DNA of 64,000 nucleotides from Bradyrhizobium sp. URHD0069 (GTDB taxonomy: Bacteria > Pseudomonadota > Alphaproteobacteria > Rhizobiales > Xanthobacteraceae). Under the pieces are notes generated by a model. The model worked only from the letters and a program-made list of their open reading frames with translations. It did not search any database and was not told where the DNA came from. Of this stretch, positions 1 through 8,034 are shown piece by piece. Made by a program: the position numbers and the translations under genes. The DNA lies in contig NZ_JNIJ01000009.1 in assembly GCF_000701345.1 (NCBI RefSeq), positions 1 through 64,000 of the forward strand. The letters run 5' to 3'. Numbering within the stretch: position 1 is the stretch's first letter; each line of letters opens with the position of its first letter.

Positions 1-975
1 GATCGCCTGCGGTGCGCAGTCGCTGCGATGCTCACTCGGCAGCTTGTCGGCCTGTGCTTGCCACACCAGACGCGCTTCATCGTACTCGACCGCCAACAGA
101 TCGCCCATCACGACGGCGGCACGGGTCTCGCGCTCGGTGGCTGACAATGCGGCGGCGTCATCGGCTTCCTCTGACACCAAGGTATCCAAGCTGGCGAGCA
201 GTGCATCCTTGTGAACGAACGCAAACAATGCGAGCACATCAGGCACTTCGGTGACCGCAAATGATGGCACTTGGGCATTGACGATCGACCCTTGCAGCCG
301 CTGCATGGGCCAGACCACTGATCGGTCGTGTTCAAGCACATCACTCACCACGGGCGTCCCCCGCGTCGCTAGAGCCTCAACTTCCTGTCTGATCTTGGCG
401 CGAACGTGTGCGCTTGGGTACGGCGCGGACCTGATGCGGTTGAAGTCTGCCTTCAGCTCCCGACCACGTCTCTGCAGGCGAAGGATGCCATCAGGCAGGC
501 TCTCATTCTTGAGCAACTGCGGCGGCTTGCCTTCGATGTCCTGCAGCACCACACCGGGCGGAACGCCGTTCTTCAGCCAGTTCTCGACCGCCGTCAACAC
601 GTGCGATGCCGCGCGCCATGTCGCCGACCGCGTCTCCTTGAGTTCACTGAGCCGCTTGAGGTGGTCAGTCAGCTTGTCGAGCAGTCGTCGCTGCTCGATG
701 ACGCGGCCATCGGTCTCCGGCAGATTGAAGCCGCCCTCTTGCTGATGGGCTTGCAGCCTCGCTAGCCTTTGTTCGGCCTGTATGCGCGCGTCGCTCGCCT
801 CGCGGATTTCCTCGAACTTGGGAATGAGCTTATTCAGGTCGTGGAAACGTTGGCGCAATGCCCGCAGCCGGTCGGCAGCACCGGGTGGCAGAACCTCGAT
901 CACGTCGAACGACGGCACGAGGGGCATAGGAGCGGAAAACGGTTGTGGGTTTGCGGGTCCAGGTTCGAACGTCAT
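1..975 (-). CDS. Hypothetical mobile-element protein, 3-prime end beyond window
   Basis: An uninterrupted minus-strand reading frame runs from an ATG at 975 to the left edge, giving 325 residues with no stop. The start is supported by AGAGG about seven bases upstream. The protein begins MTFEPGPANPQPF and is rich in charged residues around 40-110 (for example LRALRQRFHDLNKL), which suggests coiled coil. No catalytic motif or family is recognised. It lies 30 bp downstream of a small HTH-like gene on the same strand and probably shares its transcript. It is inferred to be cargo of the integrative element. Confidence 0.7.
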   Translation of the reverse strand, partial: MTFEPGPANPQPFSAPMPLVPSFDVIEVLPPGAADRLRALRQRFHDLNKLIPKFEEIREASDARIQAEQRLARLQAHQQEGGFNLPETDGRVIEQRRLLDKLTDHLKRLSELKETRSATWRAASHVLTAVENWLKNGVPPGVVLQDIEGKPPQLLKNESLPDGILRLQRRGRELKADFNRIRSAPYPSAHVRAKIRQEVEALATRGTPVVSDVLEHDRSVVWPMQRLQGSIVNAQVPSFAVTEVPDVLALFAFVHKDALLASLDTLVSEEADDAAALSATERETRAAVVMGDLLAVEYDEARLVWQAQADKLPSEHRSDCAPQAI

Positions 976-1005
976 GGTGTGCCTCTCAATCTCGATGATG
1001 CTCGA

Positions 1006-1359
1006 TCATCCATCGGATGGTGGGCAACGAATAGAGGTCCGCGACAGCACCGCTCTGATCGTTCGCTCGCCCGGTATCGCGTCCCTCGTTTTCAACAGGC
1101 ACCACAACGTCTGCATCAGCTTGCCACAATGCTGCACCGGGCATGTTGCCTCGCTGCCGTCTCTGCGCCAGCGGCCATTGCGGTACCTCACCAACGCGAT
1201 GCGCAGTCGTCGCGCTATCTCGCGATCAGATGCACCGGGAAAGAACTTCGCCGCCTCGATCAGCAGCTTGTCGCGCTCATCGATCAGCAATTGCGTCTGC
1301 GGCGTGCGACGACCGCGACCGTCGACCGGCACAGCATGCGTTAACCCGATGCGCTGCAC
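1006..1359 (-). CDS. Small putative HTH DNA-binding protein of the integrative element
   Basis: A 117-residue frame is proposed from a GTG codon. The frame itself stays open far upstream through a duplicated segment, so the true start is uncertain and no clear Shine-Dalgarno is visible. The central part, DREIARRLRIALVRYRNGRW, looks like a helix-turn-helix with a basic recognition helix. Two cysteines follow (CPVQHC). It precedes the partial hypothetical gene by 30 bp. No named family is recognised; a phage-type regulator or terminase-small-subunit-like DNA binder are the options. Confidence 0.45.
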   Translation of the reverse strand: MQRIGLTHAVPVDGRGRRTPQTQLLIDERDKLLIEAAKFFPGASDREIARRLRIALVRYRNGRWRRDGSEATCPVQHCGKLMQTLWCLLKTRDAIPGERTIRAVLSRTSIRCPPSDG

Positions 1360-1360
1360 C

Positions 1361-1849
1361 AGATGTAGCTCGTGAGCGGGTGGCGGATCGGCAGCGGGTT
1401 GTCGGAGAAGATCGTTTCCTCGACCTTGTGCGCGACGGGCCTTGCCGCAGAAACAGCGCTCGCCCTGACAATAGGGCTGAAGGGTTTCTTCACCTTGATC
1501 CAAGGGTACACCCGAATTGGCTATAGTCAGGCGAGCGCTTTGCGTTGATAGAGTTAGACCGCCGCTGCTGGGGGCCAAACGGAGTTTCCGAATGGGTGTG
1601 GCAGGCTGGCGTTTCGCGCATACGAAGAGAACTCTTAGCGGGCGGGCGGGCGTTGTCGCCGTGCTCGAAGAGTTGCCGGTGATCTGCTCGGTGGTGGTCG
1701 CAGTCGGCTCGATGATCATGATCGGGATCATGCTCTACAACGATTGGCCGCAGTAAGCCGAGATAGTTATAAACCACTTCGTGCCAGCATCGCTCGCTGA
1801 TCCTCGTCATCTGGCCACAGTGTCCGGCTTCATCGTCGTGTGTCCTGAT
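1361..1849. repeat. 489-bp inverted duplication, copy A
   Basis: Read as reverse complement, this segment aligns without gaps to 24096-24584. Reading base by base I count 13 differences in 489, about 97 percent identity. It covers the 3-prime end of the CxxC-protein gene, a small opposite-strand ORF, and the sequence leading into the HTH-like gene. The flanks beyond both ends are different or only distantly similar. The pair is an inverted repeat about 22 kb apart. Confidence 0.95.
1592..1756 (+). CDS. 54-residue predicted single-pass membrane protein (copy A)
   Basis: A short plus-strand frame begins at ATG after GGAGT (spacing about eight) and ends at TAA. The sequence starts MGVAGWRFAHTKRTLSGRAG and has one strongly hydrophobic stretch, VICSVVVAVGSMIMIGIML, near residues 29-47, ending in YNDWPQ. 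The same frame is intact in the inverted copy at 24189-24353, with only two residue changes visible (T11M, and N to T near the end). This supports a real gene. Its orientation opposes the neighbouring element genes. Function is unknown. Confidence 0.5.
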   Translation: MGVAGWRFAHTKRTLSGRAGVVAVLEELPVICSVVVAVGSMIMIGIMLYNDWPQ

Positions 1850-2216
1850 GTGGCTCGAACCTCCCATTGGGGACCACCGCCTGCAGTACTTCCGTTGCCT
1901 TGCGTTCTATCGCCTCCAGTGACAGATCACGAACAAGCCAGCACTCGCGACAGACCCCGACGACACTGGCGGTGGTTGGCTTGATGATTGCCGGAGTGGT
2001 GAGCAGCAATGCCCCGACATGTTTCTTGCCTGGCATCCGAACGCCGCAGGTGACGCATTCTCGGTGTGGTGGTGTCGAGAGACCATCACACCAGTAGCGT
2101 GCAGCGCGTTGCAACAGCGCATGGGCATCGAGCGGATCCTCGATATCGACCAGATAGGTCAACAGCGCACCGGACGCCTCGTGCCGGTAGCGGCGACGTT
2201 CGTGACGGGTGCTCAT
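1830..2216 (-). CDS. CxxC-containing (zinc-ribbon-like) mobile-element protein
   Basis: The frame encodes 128 residues from MSTRHERRRYRHEASG. The start is chosen because GGGAGGTG lies seven bases upstream. Two CxxC pairs, CVTCG near residue 52 and CRECW near residue 90, would form a treble-clef or ribbon zinc site; metal binding is inferred. The last 12 residues resemble those of the frameshifted homologue at 23724-24115 (GRF..HQDTRR), and the two align over their full length. The gene lies downstream of the replication-type protein on the same strand. Confidence 0.6.
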   Translation of the reverse strand: MSTRHERRRYRHEASGALLTYLVDIEDPLDAHALLQRAARYWCDGLSTPPHRECVTCGVRMPGKKHVGALLLTTPAIIKPTTASVVGVCRECWLVRDLSLEAIERKATEVLQAVVPNGRFEPHQDTRR

Positions 2217-2396
2217 GTCACCACCTCCCGATCGCGTTGCTGATGCGATCATGTCTGATCGTGGTAGTCTGGTCCAGCACTGGCTGCTTTCCCGCCTTCA
2301 GTGCTGGCACTATCGGCCCTACTCTCTGCATCGAGCGGGGCGGTGGTGTGCCTGCGTCTCGCCCTGCCAGTTCGAGATCGATGCGGACCGGCGCGG

Positions 2397-3282
2397 TCAT
2401 ATGATCACCCGAGGCTTCTCGTCTTGCGGATCGTCTCTCTCGCGAGCGACCCACAGTTGCCATGTCGCTGAGACGCCGGAACTTCCCATCGGACGGGTTT
2501 GGTAATAGACGCGAAATTTCAGCGCGACATGATCGATCCGCGCTTCAGTCCACCCGCGCGACCTCGCAAAGGCCCTGTCCGCTGATGACGGCTGCCAGTC
2601 GTTGGCCAAGGTCTCGCTGCTTGGCGCGATCGACTTAGCGTCAGACCGCTGAGAGAGTGCGCCTCTCTCTTTAGGTGTTTGAGTAGGTGTTACTCTAAGG
2701 TGTTTGTCAGCCACCCGTGGCTGAACGGAACCGCCACCCGTGGCTGATCGCGTCCGGCTGGTCGGCTTTCCGTTCCGCCACCCGTGGCGGATCGCCCCGC
2801 GGGTTCCGATCCGCCACCCGTGGCCGAACGCGCGGCTCCATTTTCCGCGCCTTTGCAGCGGCACCCCGTTCCGCTTTGAGGGTCGCCAAGCGCTCTTTCA
2901 TCGCTGGGATATGATCGGCAAGAACGCGATACACGTTTGCGCCGCCGGTACGTTTCCAATGTATCCAGCCACCGTCACGAAGGTCATTGCGGCCTCTGGT
3001 AATCCATCGCAGCGGAATTGCGGTCTCGTCGCTGATCGCGCGATCAGAAAGGATCGCATCGCGCGAGTGCTGGTTGACGTGGCTGATAATGCAATTGCCG
3101 ATCATCTTGGCGCGGGTGTCGAGATGAGGGTCAGCGGCCAGCGCCCTCATCCAATCGAATTTGAAGCTTCCGAAGGACCGCTTCTCGTGCGGATTGTCCC
3201 GCGCGGCTCCCGCTTGCGGGGCTTGGGCGCGGGCGATGTCGGCATCGCCTGGGCGGGCTTGCATATATGATGGTGTCGCCAT
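2397..3282 (-). pseudogene. Replication-type HTH protein split by a frameshift in a repeat tract
   Basis: The N-terminal frame (ATG at 3282 to stop at 2707, 191 residues) has FKFDWMRALAADPHLDTRAK followed by a winged-helix-like region (SDRAISDETAIPLRWITRGR) and a basic tail. The frame offset by one base (open from 2864 to 2397) carries DWQPSSADRAFARSRGWTEA and SATWQLWVARERDD. That is the W/W-type C-terminal domain commonly seen at the end of phage replication-initiator-like HTH proteins. Both halves belong together but lie in different frames. The switch occurs within 2711-2824, where an 11-bp iteron puts the peptide PRVAD/HGWR/SATGG in all three frames. Either the gene is broken or its repeat length varies. 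Confidence 0.6.
2711..2824. repeat. Four copies of iteron CCACCCGTGGC
   Basis: Copies start at 2711, 2734, 2778 and 2814, giving spacings of 23, 44 and 36 bp. Each is an interrupted palindrome (CCAC-CC-GTGG) usually followed by TGA or GGA. They lie inside the coding sequence of the replication-type protein, as iterons bound by an initiator often do. Spacings that are not multiples of three explain why the encoded peptide repeat changes frame. Confidence 0.8.
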
Positions 3283-3380
3283 ACTTTGCGCGCGTCCTTC
3301 CAACGCTGTGGCAAGCTGGAGGAATGATGGTCCTGATCGACCGCCCGCCCGGCTGTGATCAGGGATGTGTTTTGGAGAAG

Positions 3381-3405
3381 GCGCAGCCGCGAGGCTGCGC
3401 TTTTT
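3381..3405 (+). terminator. Rho-independent terminator
   Basis: The hairpin GCGCAGCC-GCGA-GGCTGCGC is followed directly by TTTTT on the plus strand. No named plus-strand gene lies just upstream, so it may end a short RNA or an unrecognised small gene from the 3300 region. Confidence 0.65.
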
Positions 3406-3641
3406 CATTTGTGCGTGCCGGTAATCCCTCCTAGCGCACAGCCATGCGAAGGCACGACGGCGCGGCGCAAGCGACGTTGGTTTTTCGGTGGGGCTGGGAT
3501 AGTGTTGTAGCGAGCAAGTGTCATGTGCCAAGCTCCGTTGGCGTTATGATCTGCTTGCTCCAGAAGGCGGGACGCGAGAACGTCGCCGCCTTCATCTATT
3601 TCAACATCAGCGATCTGCAAATGTCCACCCCATCGCGCCAC
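3405..3641 (-). CDS. Possible small hypothetical protein downstream of the topoisomerase-like gene
   Basis: A 78-residue frame starts MARWGGHLQIADVEIDEGGD, 57 bp after the stop of the Topo VIII-like gene on the same strand. Composition in the first half looks protein-like (IADVEIDEGG, LLEQADHNANGAWHMTLARY), but no ribosome binding site is clear. No family is recognised. The rest of the 3283-3698 interval contains only the terminator hairpin. Confidence 0.3.
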   Translation of the reverse strand: MARWGGHLQIADVEIDEGGDVLASRLLEQADHNANGAWHMTLARYNTIPAPPKNQRRLRRAVVPSHGCALGGITGTHK

Positions 3642-3698
3642 TATCGATGCGGATCATGATGCGGCTCCGGTCCTTGCGTGGATAGCGCACGGGCGCGC

Positions 3699-5963
3699 TC
3701 ATCGTGCAGCACCCATCTGCCGGCGGATCGCCTCCCGCAGCTTCGCCTGCTCGCGGTCGAGCTTGAGCTGGTAGCGCGCCGGGGCCTCCGCCAGGACGAA
3801 TTCAAGGATCGCATCGCGGCAGAGTTCGCGGCCAATCTCGGGCACCTTCACCAGCGTGTTGGCCTCGCACTTGCGGACACCAAATTGCTGGATGTAGTCC
3901 TTCACATATCGCTTGTCGTGATCGCTATGTTCGGGATCATCGAGCTGTCCGCCACTCGACGTTTCCAGATTATCAATCCACGTGAGGCCGTGCGCATCGA
4001 TGAAATCGGCGTTCAGTCCAAACCGACTAATGATCAGGTTTTCCGGCGTCCAGCCGACCGCGCCGCTCAGGTCCGACAGATTTTTCCGCACCTTATCGGT
4101 GATGTGCAGGCCGCCCGGATCATGATCGCCGCACAACAGCAGAACGCAGAGACGACCCGCCGCCTCATGCTCGGCGAACCGCCGCATCATGGCCGCACGG
4201 AGGTTGAGATCGCTCCAGCCTTTGAAATTCTGAACCGGAACGTGGAATTCCGCGCACACAGGTTCGAACAGATTTCGGAGGTCGAGCTTCTCGACGGCCA
4301 CCTCGACATAGACGTCGAGATCATCCCAGAAGCTGATCGGCATGTGGGTCTTGTGCGCGTTGTTGATGTAGTCGATCAGCCTCGCGGCCTCACGCTCGAT
4401 GTCGGGATCGTCGAGCCGCTCCAGACCGACGACCTTGCGGGCATCATCCTCAGCGCAAATGTCGAGCGGCAACGCGCCGGACTTCCGGCACTCGGTGATC
4501 AGCCGCTCCGCCGCGTCGAATTCGCCCTTGCGCAGTCCATAGTCTTCGAGAAGGTAGCACCAGCTCCGGGAGCCGACGGCCAAATCCAATCTCGACTTGA
4601 TTTGCAGGATCAGGCTGCAAAAGCGCGCGACCTGCTCCTCGTACTCGATGGTAGCGGCTTCCGATTGCCGCCCCCGCCGACGCTTCGGCAGGAGATTGTC
4701 GAGCACGACCTCCTCGGTCTTGGCGTCGGGGCGTCGTGCCTTACGAACCGCCTTCGCCACCGCGTTGCTGATCCCGTCGAAAAACGGTTCGAGGTTCGGC
4801 TCCTTACCGTCCGACGTTATCGGCATGTAGGGCGTCGTGATATTCAGCAGGATGGTGAAGTTCTTGTCCTTCGGCGCTTCGGCCATGGTGTGACGAAGCC
4901 CGCATCCGAACAGGTTGATCTTCTGCCTGTTGTGCACCGCATAGACGTCGCCGGTAACCGGCGTGCGGTTGACGCAGGCGATGAGCCGCATGTCCGCACT
5001 GTCGGCGGCCCAAACCTCGACGACGAACGGGATAGCGGCATTCGGGCTAATGCCGAACGACACTTCCCCGCTCGACGCGGCATAGGCCCGGTCGGGAAAT
5101 AGATCAGGGCCGACCGCGCCGAGCCGTTTCGGCGTGACCTCGCGTGCATACTTCCGCGCGACCTTCAGCAGCGTGTCGGCCTGTTCGCGGCTGAGCGCGT
5201 TGCAAGCTATGCGGACCAGCCCGGCCTCGGCAACGATCTCGCCAGCCCGCCCGCCAGTGCAGCCATCGAGGCTCGCGACCAGTTCGCGCACGGGCACGTT
5301 GCCGCTCGCAGACAGCAGCTCGTGAAACTGCGGGGCGTCGTACCAGTAGGGCGATGACTTGCCGGCGTAGGACTGCCCGCGCGCCATCTCTGTCGCAACG
5401 ACCGCCCAGAAGAGCGCGTTCGCGTCCTCCGGGATCGCCGGGCCAAAACCGATCTCGATGCGGGTGCCGACCGGGAAGTCAACCGGCGTCACGGTGACGA
5501 CGGTCGTGGTGCCGTCGCGCTCGGGGCGCAGCTCGATCCGGCGATTGCGGGTAATCACGGCAAGGAATCCTTCCCCGGCCAGCACCGCCCCGGCAACCAC
5601 GCGCAGACCGTTGCCAAGCGCGCCGCGCGTCGGCAGCCTCAGTAGCTTGGTCGAAACCATGGGCCGGGCGATGCTAAACAGGCGGGCGATATCCTCCGGC
5701 GTCCCGTCGATGCCGTCGCCATCGTCCTCGACAAAGTATCCGCCGCCATCCGGCAGACGACCGACGTTGACGCTGCCTCCGGCGTCGAAGCCGTTGTCGG
5801 TCAGCTCCTTCATGACCAGACGGCGCAGCTTGCCCGCCGCGACACCGGCCTTCTGCTGCAGCCCCTCGACGGTGCGGAAGCTGGTCCAGTCGGCCCGCTC
5901 GAACTTCAAGTTCTGGTCCGGCGGTTGGCTTGCTAAGCGGCCTTTCGGAATTTGAAAGTCCAC
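3699..5963 (-). CDS. Fused GHKL-ATPase / Toprim protein, type IIB topoisomerase (Topo VIII)-like
   Basis: The 754-residue protein starts at GTG after GGGAGGG. The N-terminal GHKL ATPase has an N-box KELTDNGFDA (residues 52-61), the G1 box DDGDGI (80-85) and a G2 box GALGNGL (114-120). The middle (about 440-520) resembles the winged-helix of Topo VI-A, with a candidate catalytic tyrosine in SWCYLLEDYG near 467. The C-terminal Toprim has its glutamate in VEVAVEKLDL near 556 and the acidic motif CGDHDPGGLHI near 611. B-then-A order in one chain matches the Topo VIII architecture known from mobile elements. The likely role is ATP-driven DNA cleavage and strand passage for element replication or maintenance. 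The transducer domain and the tyrosine are assigned by pattern only. A catalytically inactive relative or a Spo11-like nuclease is possible. Confidence 0.65.
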   Translation of the reverse strand: MDFQIPKGRLASQPPDQNLKFERADWTSFRTVEGLQQKAGVAAGKLRRLVMKELTDNGFDAGGSVNVGRLPDGGGYFVEDDGDGIDGTPEDIARLFSIARPMVSTKLLRLPTRGALGNGLRVVAGAVLAGEGFLAVITRNRRIELRPERDGTTTVVTVTPVDFPVGTRIEIGFGPAIPEDANALFWAVVATEMARGQSYAGKSSPYWYDAPQFHELLSASGNVPVRELVASLDGCTGGRAGEIVAEAGLVRIACNALSREQADTLLKVARKYAREVTPKRLGAVGPDLFPDRAYAASSGEVSFGISPNAAIPFVVEVWAADSADMRLIACVNRTPVTGDVYAVHNRQKINLFGCGLRHTMAEAPKDKNFTILLNITTPYMPITSDGKEPNLEPFFDGISNAVAKAVRKARRPDAKTEEVVLDNLLPKRRRGRQSEAATIEYEEQVARFCSLILQIKSRLDLAVGSRSWCYLLEDYGLRKGEFDAAERLITECRKSGALPLDICAEDDARKVVGLERLDDPDIEREAARLIDYINNAHKTHMPISFWDDLDVYVEVAVEKLDLRNLFEPVCAEFHVPVQNFKGWSDLNLRAAMMRRFAEHEAAGRLCVLLLCGDHDPGGLHITDKVRKNLSDLSGAVGWTPENLIISRFGLNADFIDAHGLTWIDNLETSSGGQLDDPEHSDHDKRYVKDYIQQFGVRKCEANTLVKVPEIGRELCRDAILEFVLAEAPARYQLKLDREQAKLREAIRRQMGAAR

Positions 5964-6086
5964 GTTGGCCCTCCCATGGGTGAGGGCCGGGACACTTGAA
6001 GCGGACGGCGCGAGGGTCTAACAGCAGGGCTGTTCGAGTGCCCTACAATTTGGCCGGTGCGTTGTTGCTTGCAGCGCCCGGCTTTC

Positions 6087-6371
6087 TTATTGCGCCTCGG
6101 TTTCGGCGGCGGTGGCGGCTTCACGCGCGCGCCGCCAAGCGGCGGCGGCTTCGCGCGAGATCAAACGGCGCGAGCCGATGGTAAACGACGCGGGCATTTC
6201 GTCTTGGTACTTGTAATACATCTGCACGGAGATGCGGTGCCTGCGGCAGAACTCTTCAATGGAGTATGCGTCGGCGTCGTCGATCGCGGCTGGCGGCCCG
6301 CGTGCACGGGCCGGTGTTGCTTCAACACTGGCCACGGCCATCTTGCGACCAGTCACTTCCGGGCGGGCCAT
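6087..6371 (-). CDS. Excisionase-like MerR/AlpA-type HTH protein
   Basis: The 94-residue protein starts at an ATG preceded by GAGGG (spacing seven). The motif YSIEEFCRRHRISVQMYYKY (about residues 36-55) followed by PASFTIGSRRLISREAAAAW is the usual layout of excisionase-type winged-helix proteins that read a short DNA site. It lies between the iteron array and the Topo VIII-like gene, and close to the integrase, as excision factors usually do. It is expected to assist integrase in excision or to regulate the element. A purely regulatory role cannot be excluded. Confidence 0.65.
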   Translation of the reverse strand: MARPEVTGRKMAVASVEATPARARGPPAAIDDADAYSIEEFCRRHRISVQMYYKYQDEMPASFTIGSRRLISREAAAAWRRAREAATAAETEAQ

Positions 6372-6430
6372 TCTCGATCCCTCGCGTCCATATCAATGCG
6401 CAGAAGGATCGCGCTGAATGCCGCTCCTGT

Positions 6431-6528
6431 CTGTGTCAACACGCGGATTTCTGTGTCAACACGCGGATTGCTGTGCCGAAATAAGGGCGCTGTGTCGAAA
6501 CGCGGATTTCTGTGTCGAAATAAGGGCG
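6431..6528. repeat. Five tandem 19-20 bp units (two 39-bp repeats plus a half)
   Basis: Units beginning CTGTGYC start at 6431, 6451, 6471, 6490 and 6510. They alternate between an ending in CGCGGATT and an ending in AATAAGGGCG, giving 39-bp repeats at 6451-6489 and 6490-6528. The array sits just upstream of the excisionase-like gene and inside a short minus-strand frame. It resembles iterons bound by an initiator, excisionase or integrase arm-binding domain; which one is not visible. Confidence 0.85.
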
Positions 6529-6639
6529 CGTCTCGCGGGCCAGAAGCAGCGATGACGGTTCGCGGTCGCGGTCGCGATTTTGCTCGCGCCAGATTTCCAA
6601 CAGCGGGCGCGCAGGTGGCTGCTTGCGCTTCCGGGCCAT
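6436..6639 (-). CDS. Possible 67-residue protein ending in a repeat-encoded tail
   Basis: The frame starts MARKRKQPPARPLLEIWREQ and its C-terminal half is encoded by the iteron array, giving two 13-residue repeats (RPYFDTEIRVSTQ, RPYFGTAIRVLTQ). The basic start and the WRE-type sequence look protein-like, but no ribosome binding site is visible and the array may instead be a non-coding site. No family is recognised. Confidence 0.35.
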   Translation of the reverse strand: MARKRKQPPARPLLEIWREQNRDRDREPSSLLLARETRPYFDTEIRVSTQRPYFGTAIRVLTQKSAC

Positions 6640-6689
6640 GGCAGATCACCGCACCAACGGGACCACGTTGCCACCTACGTGGTGCGAAC

Positions 6690-6723
6690 AAAAAAAGACC
6701 GCCCGGATTGAGGGGCGGCCCTT
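6690..6723 (-). terminator. Rho-independent terminator of the integrase gene
   Basis: On the minus strand GGGCGGCC and its complement (one wobble pair) form a stem followed by a run of seven or more T. It lies 25 bp after the integrase stop codon. Confidence 0.8.
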
Positions 6724-6747
6724 TGTGTTTTGGTTTGACGCCTTTGG

Positions 6748-8034
6748 TCAGGCGACCAGCCGCAGCGACGGCTTCTTGGCTTTCGGTTTTGCACCGGCCT
6801 TTGTCTCGGCCTTTGTCTCGGCCTTCGTATCGACCTTGGGCTTGATGAAGTCCGCCCACGCCTGCATCACCTCCCGCCGCCGGTCCAACATCTCGCTCGT
6901 CCAGTAGGACAGCTCGGCCTCGTCGCCGACACGGTGCGAGAGGCAGAACTCCAGCACTTCGCGCCGGAAATTATGCTCGCGGCTGTCGGCTCCCCAGTTG
7001 CGGAACGTGGTGCGCAGACCGTGCATGGTGCTCTTGACGCCACAACGCTTGATGCAGCCGGTGAGGGCATTGGCGAGAAATGGCTCATGCCCTTCGACCT
7101 GTTTGCCATCGGAGGGAAACACGTATTTGCCGACGCGCGGCATCGACTGAATTATCTCGATGGCCTGATCGGTGAGCGGGACCAGATGCGGCTTGCCCTC
7201 GGCGGTCTCGCCCTTAATTTTCATTTTCTCGCCGGGAATGAGCCACGCCTTTTTGTCGAAGTCGAGTTCGGTCCATTCCATCCAGCGGATTTCCTGACTG
7301 CGGGCGCAGGTGAGCATGCCGACCTCGACGCAGCGGGCGGAGTTGCCGGTCTCATAGCGCAGCGCGATCATGAGCTGCGGAGCTTTGGCGTAGGGCACCG
7401 AGGCGTGGCCCTTCTTGGTCTTGGCGTTGAGCTTTCGGGCGGATGGCAGGACGTGCTTGAGGTTACCCTTCCACGCCGCCGGGTTGTCGCCGGTTCGCAG
7501 CTTCTCGACCTTGGCCGCGTCAAAGAGCTTTTCGAGACGCTGGCGGGTGCGGTCGGCGGTGATGGGCTTTTCCCACCAGATGGGTTTTAGAGCCGCGATG
7601 ACATGGGTATTGTCGATCTCGTGCAGCTTCATGGAATGAAGGCTCTCCATGTCGGCGATCGAGCGCTTCCAATTATTCACCTCGTCCTTGTGCTTGCCGA
7701 CGCACCAGCCGGGATAGGTTTGCTCGGCATATTCCTTGAACGTGGTGCCGCCCTTGGTTTCGAGTTTCTTTTTGACGCGGGGGTCGATGCCGTGGCGCTT
7801 GAGGGCGACCTTGTAATCGCGGGCGGTTTCGCGGGCCTTGCTCAGGGTCATTCTGTCGCCCTCGTCGCGGTCGCCGACCTTGGCGAATTCCATGGCCGCC
7901 CGCTTGCCGCCGAGACCCGTAAAGCGGAACTGCCAGATGCGCTCGCCGCTGTCGCGGACGATGAGGTACAGGCCGCCGCCGTCGGCGTGGGAGCCGGGTG
8001 ACAGGGATTTAACTTGGTTCGAATTGAGCGGCAT
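6748..8034 (-). CDS. P4-type tyrosine recombinase / integrase
   Basis: This 428-residue protein catalyses site-specific integration and excision. The N-terminus (MPLNSNQVKSLSPG, YLIVRDSGERIWQFRF) is the DUF4102 arm-binding domain of P4-like integrases. A SAM-like core-binding domain follows at about 95-190. The catalytic domain shows the first arginine in ARSQEIRWMEW (about 242), HGLR at about 336 and LSHRVGD at about 363, with the nucleophile expected in the ELSYWT segment near 374. The lysine-rich tail contains repeats of KAET. It is the outermost element gene, about 260 bp from the proposed right junction, and is followed by a terminator. Length and motifs agree with an active enzyme. Confidence 0.93.
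   Translation of the reverse strand: MPLNSNQVKSLSPGSHADGGGLYLIVRDSGERIWQFRFTGLGGKRAAMEFAKVGDRDEGDRMTLSKARETARDYKVALKRHGIDPRVKKKLETKGGTTFKEYAEQTYPGWCVGKHKDEVNNWKRSIADMESLHSMKLHEIDNTHVIAALKPIWWEKPITADRTRQRLEKLFDAAKVEKLRTGDNPAAWKGNLKHVLPSARKLNAKTKKGHASVPYAKAPQLMIALRYETGNSARCVEVGMLTCARSQEIRWMEWTELDFDKKAWLIPGEKMKIKGETAEGKPHLVPLTDQAIEIIQSMPRVGKYVFPSDGKQVEGHEPFLANALTGCIKRCGVKSTMHGLRTTFRNWGADSREHNFRREVLEFCLSHRVGDEAELSYWTSEMLDRRREVMQAWADFIKPKVDTKAETKAETKAGAKPKAKKPSLRLVA

Noticed and set aside
3678..5102. 474-codon plus-strand frame
   Set aside because: It lies wholly opposite the GHKL/Toprim gene, which has coherent motifs and a ribosome binding site.
6431..6528. CRISPR array
   Set aside because: Units are directly adjacent, 19-20 bp, without unique spacers, so this is a tandem repeat.
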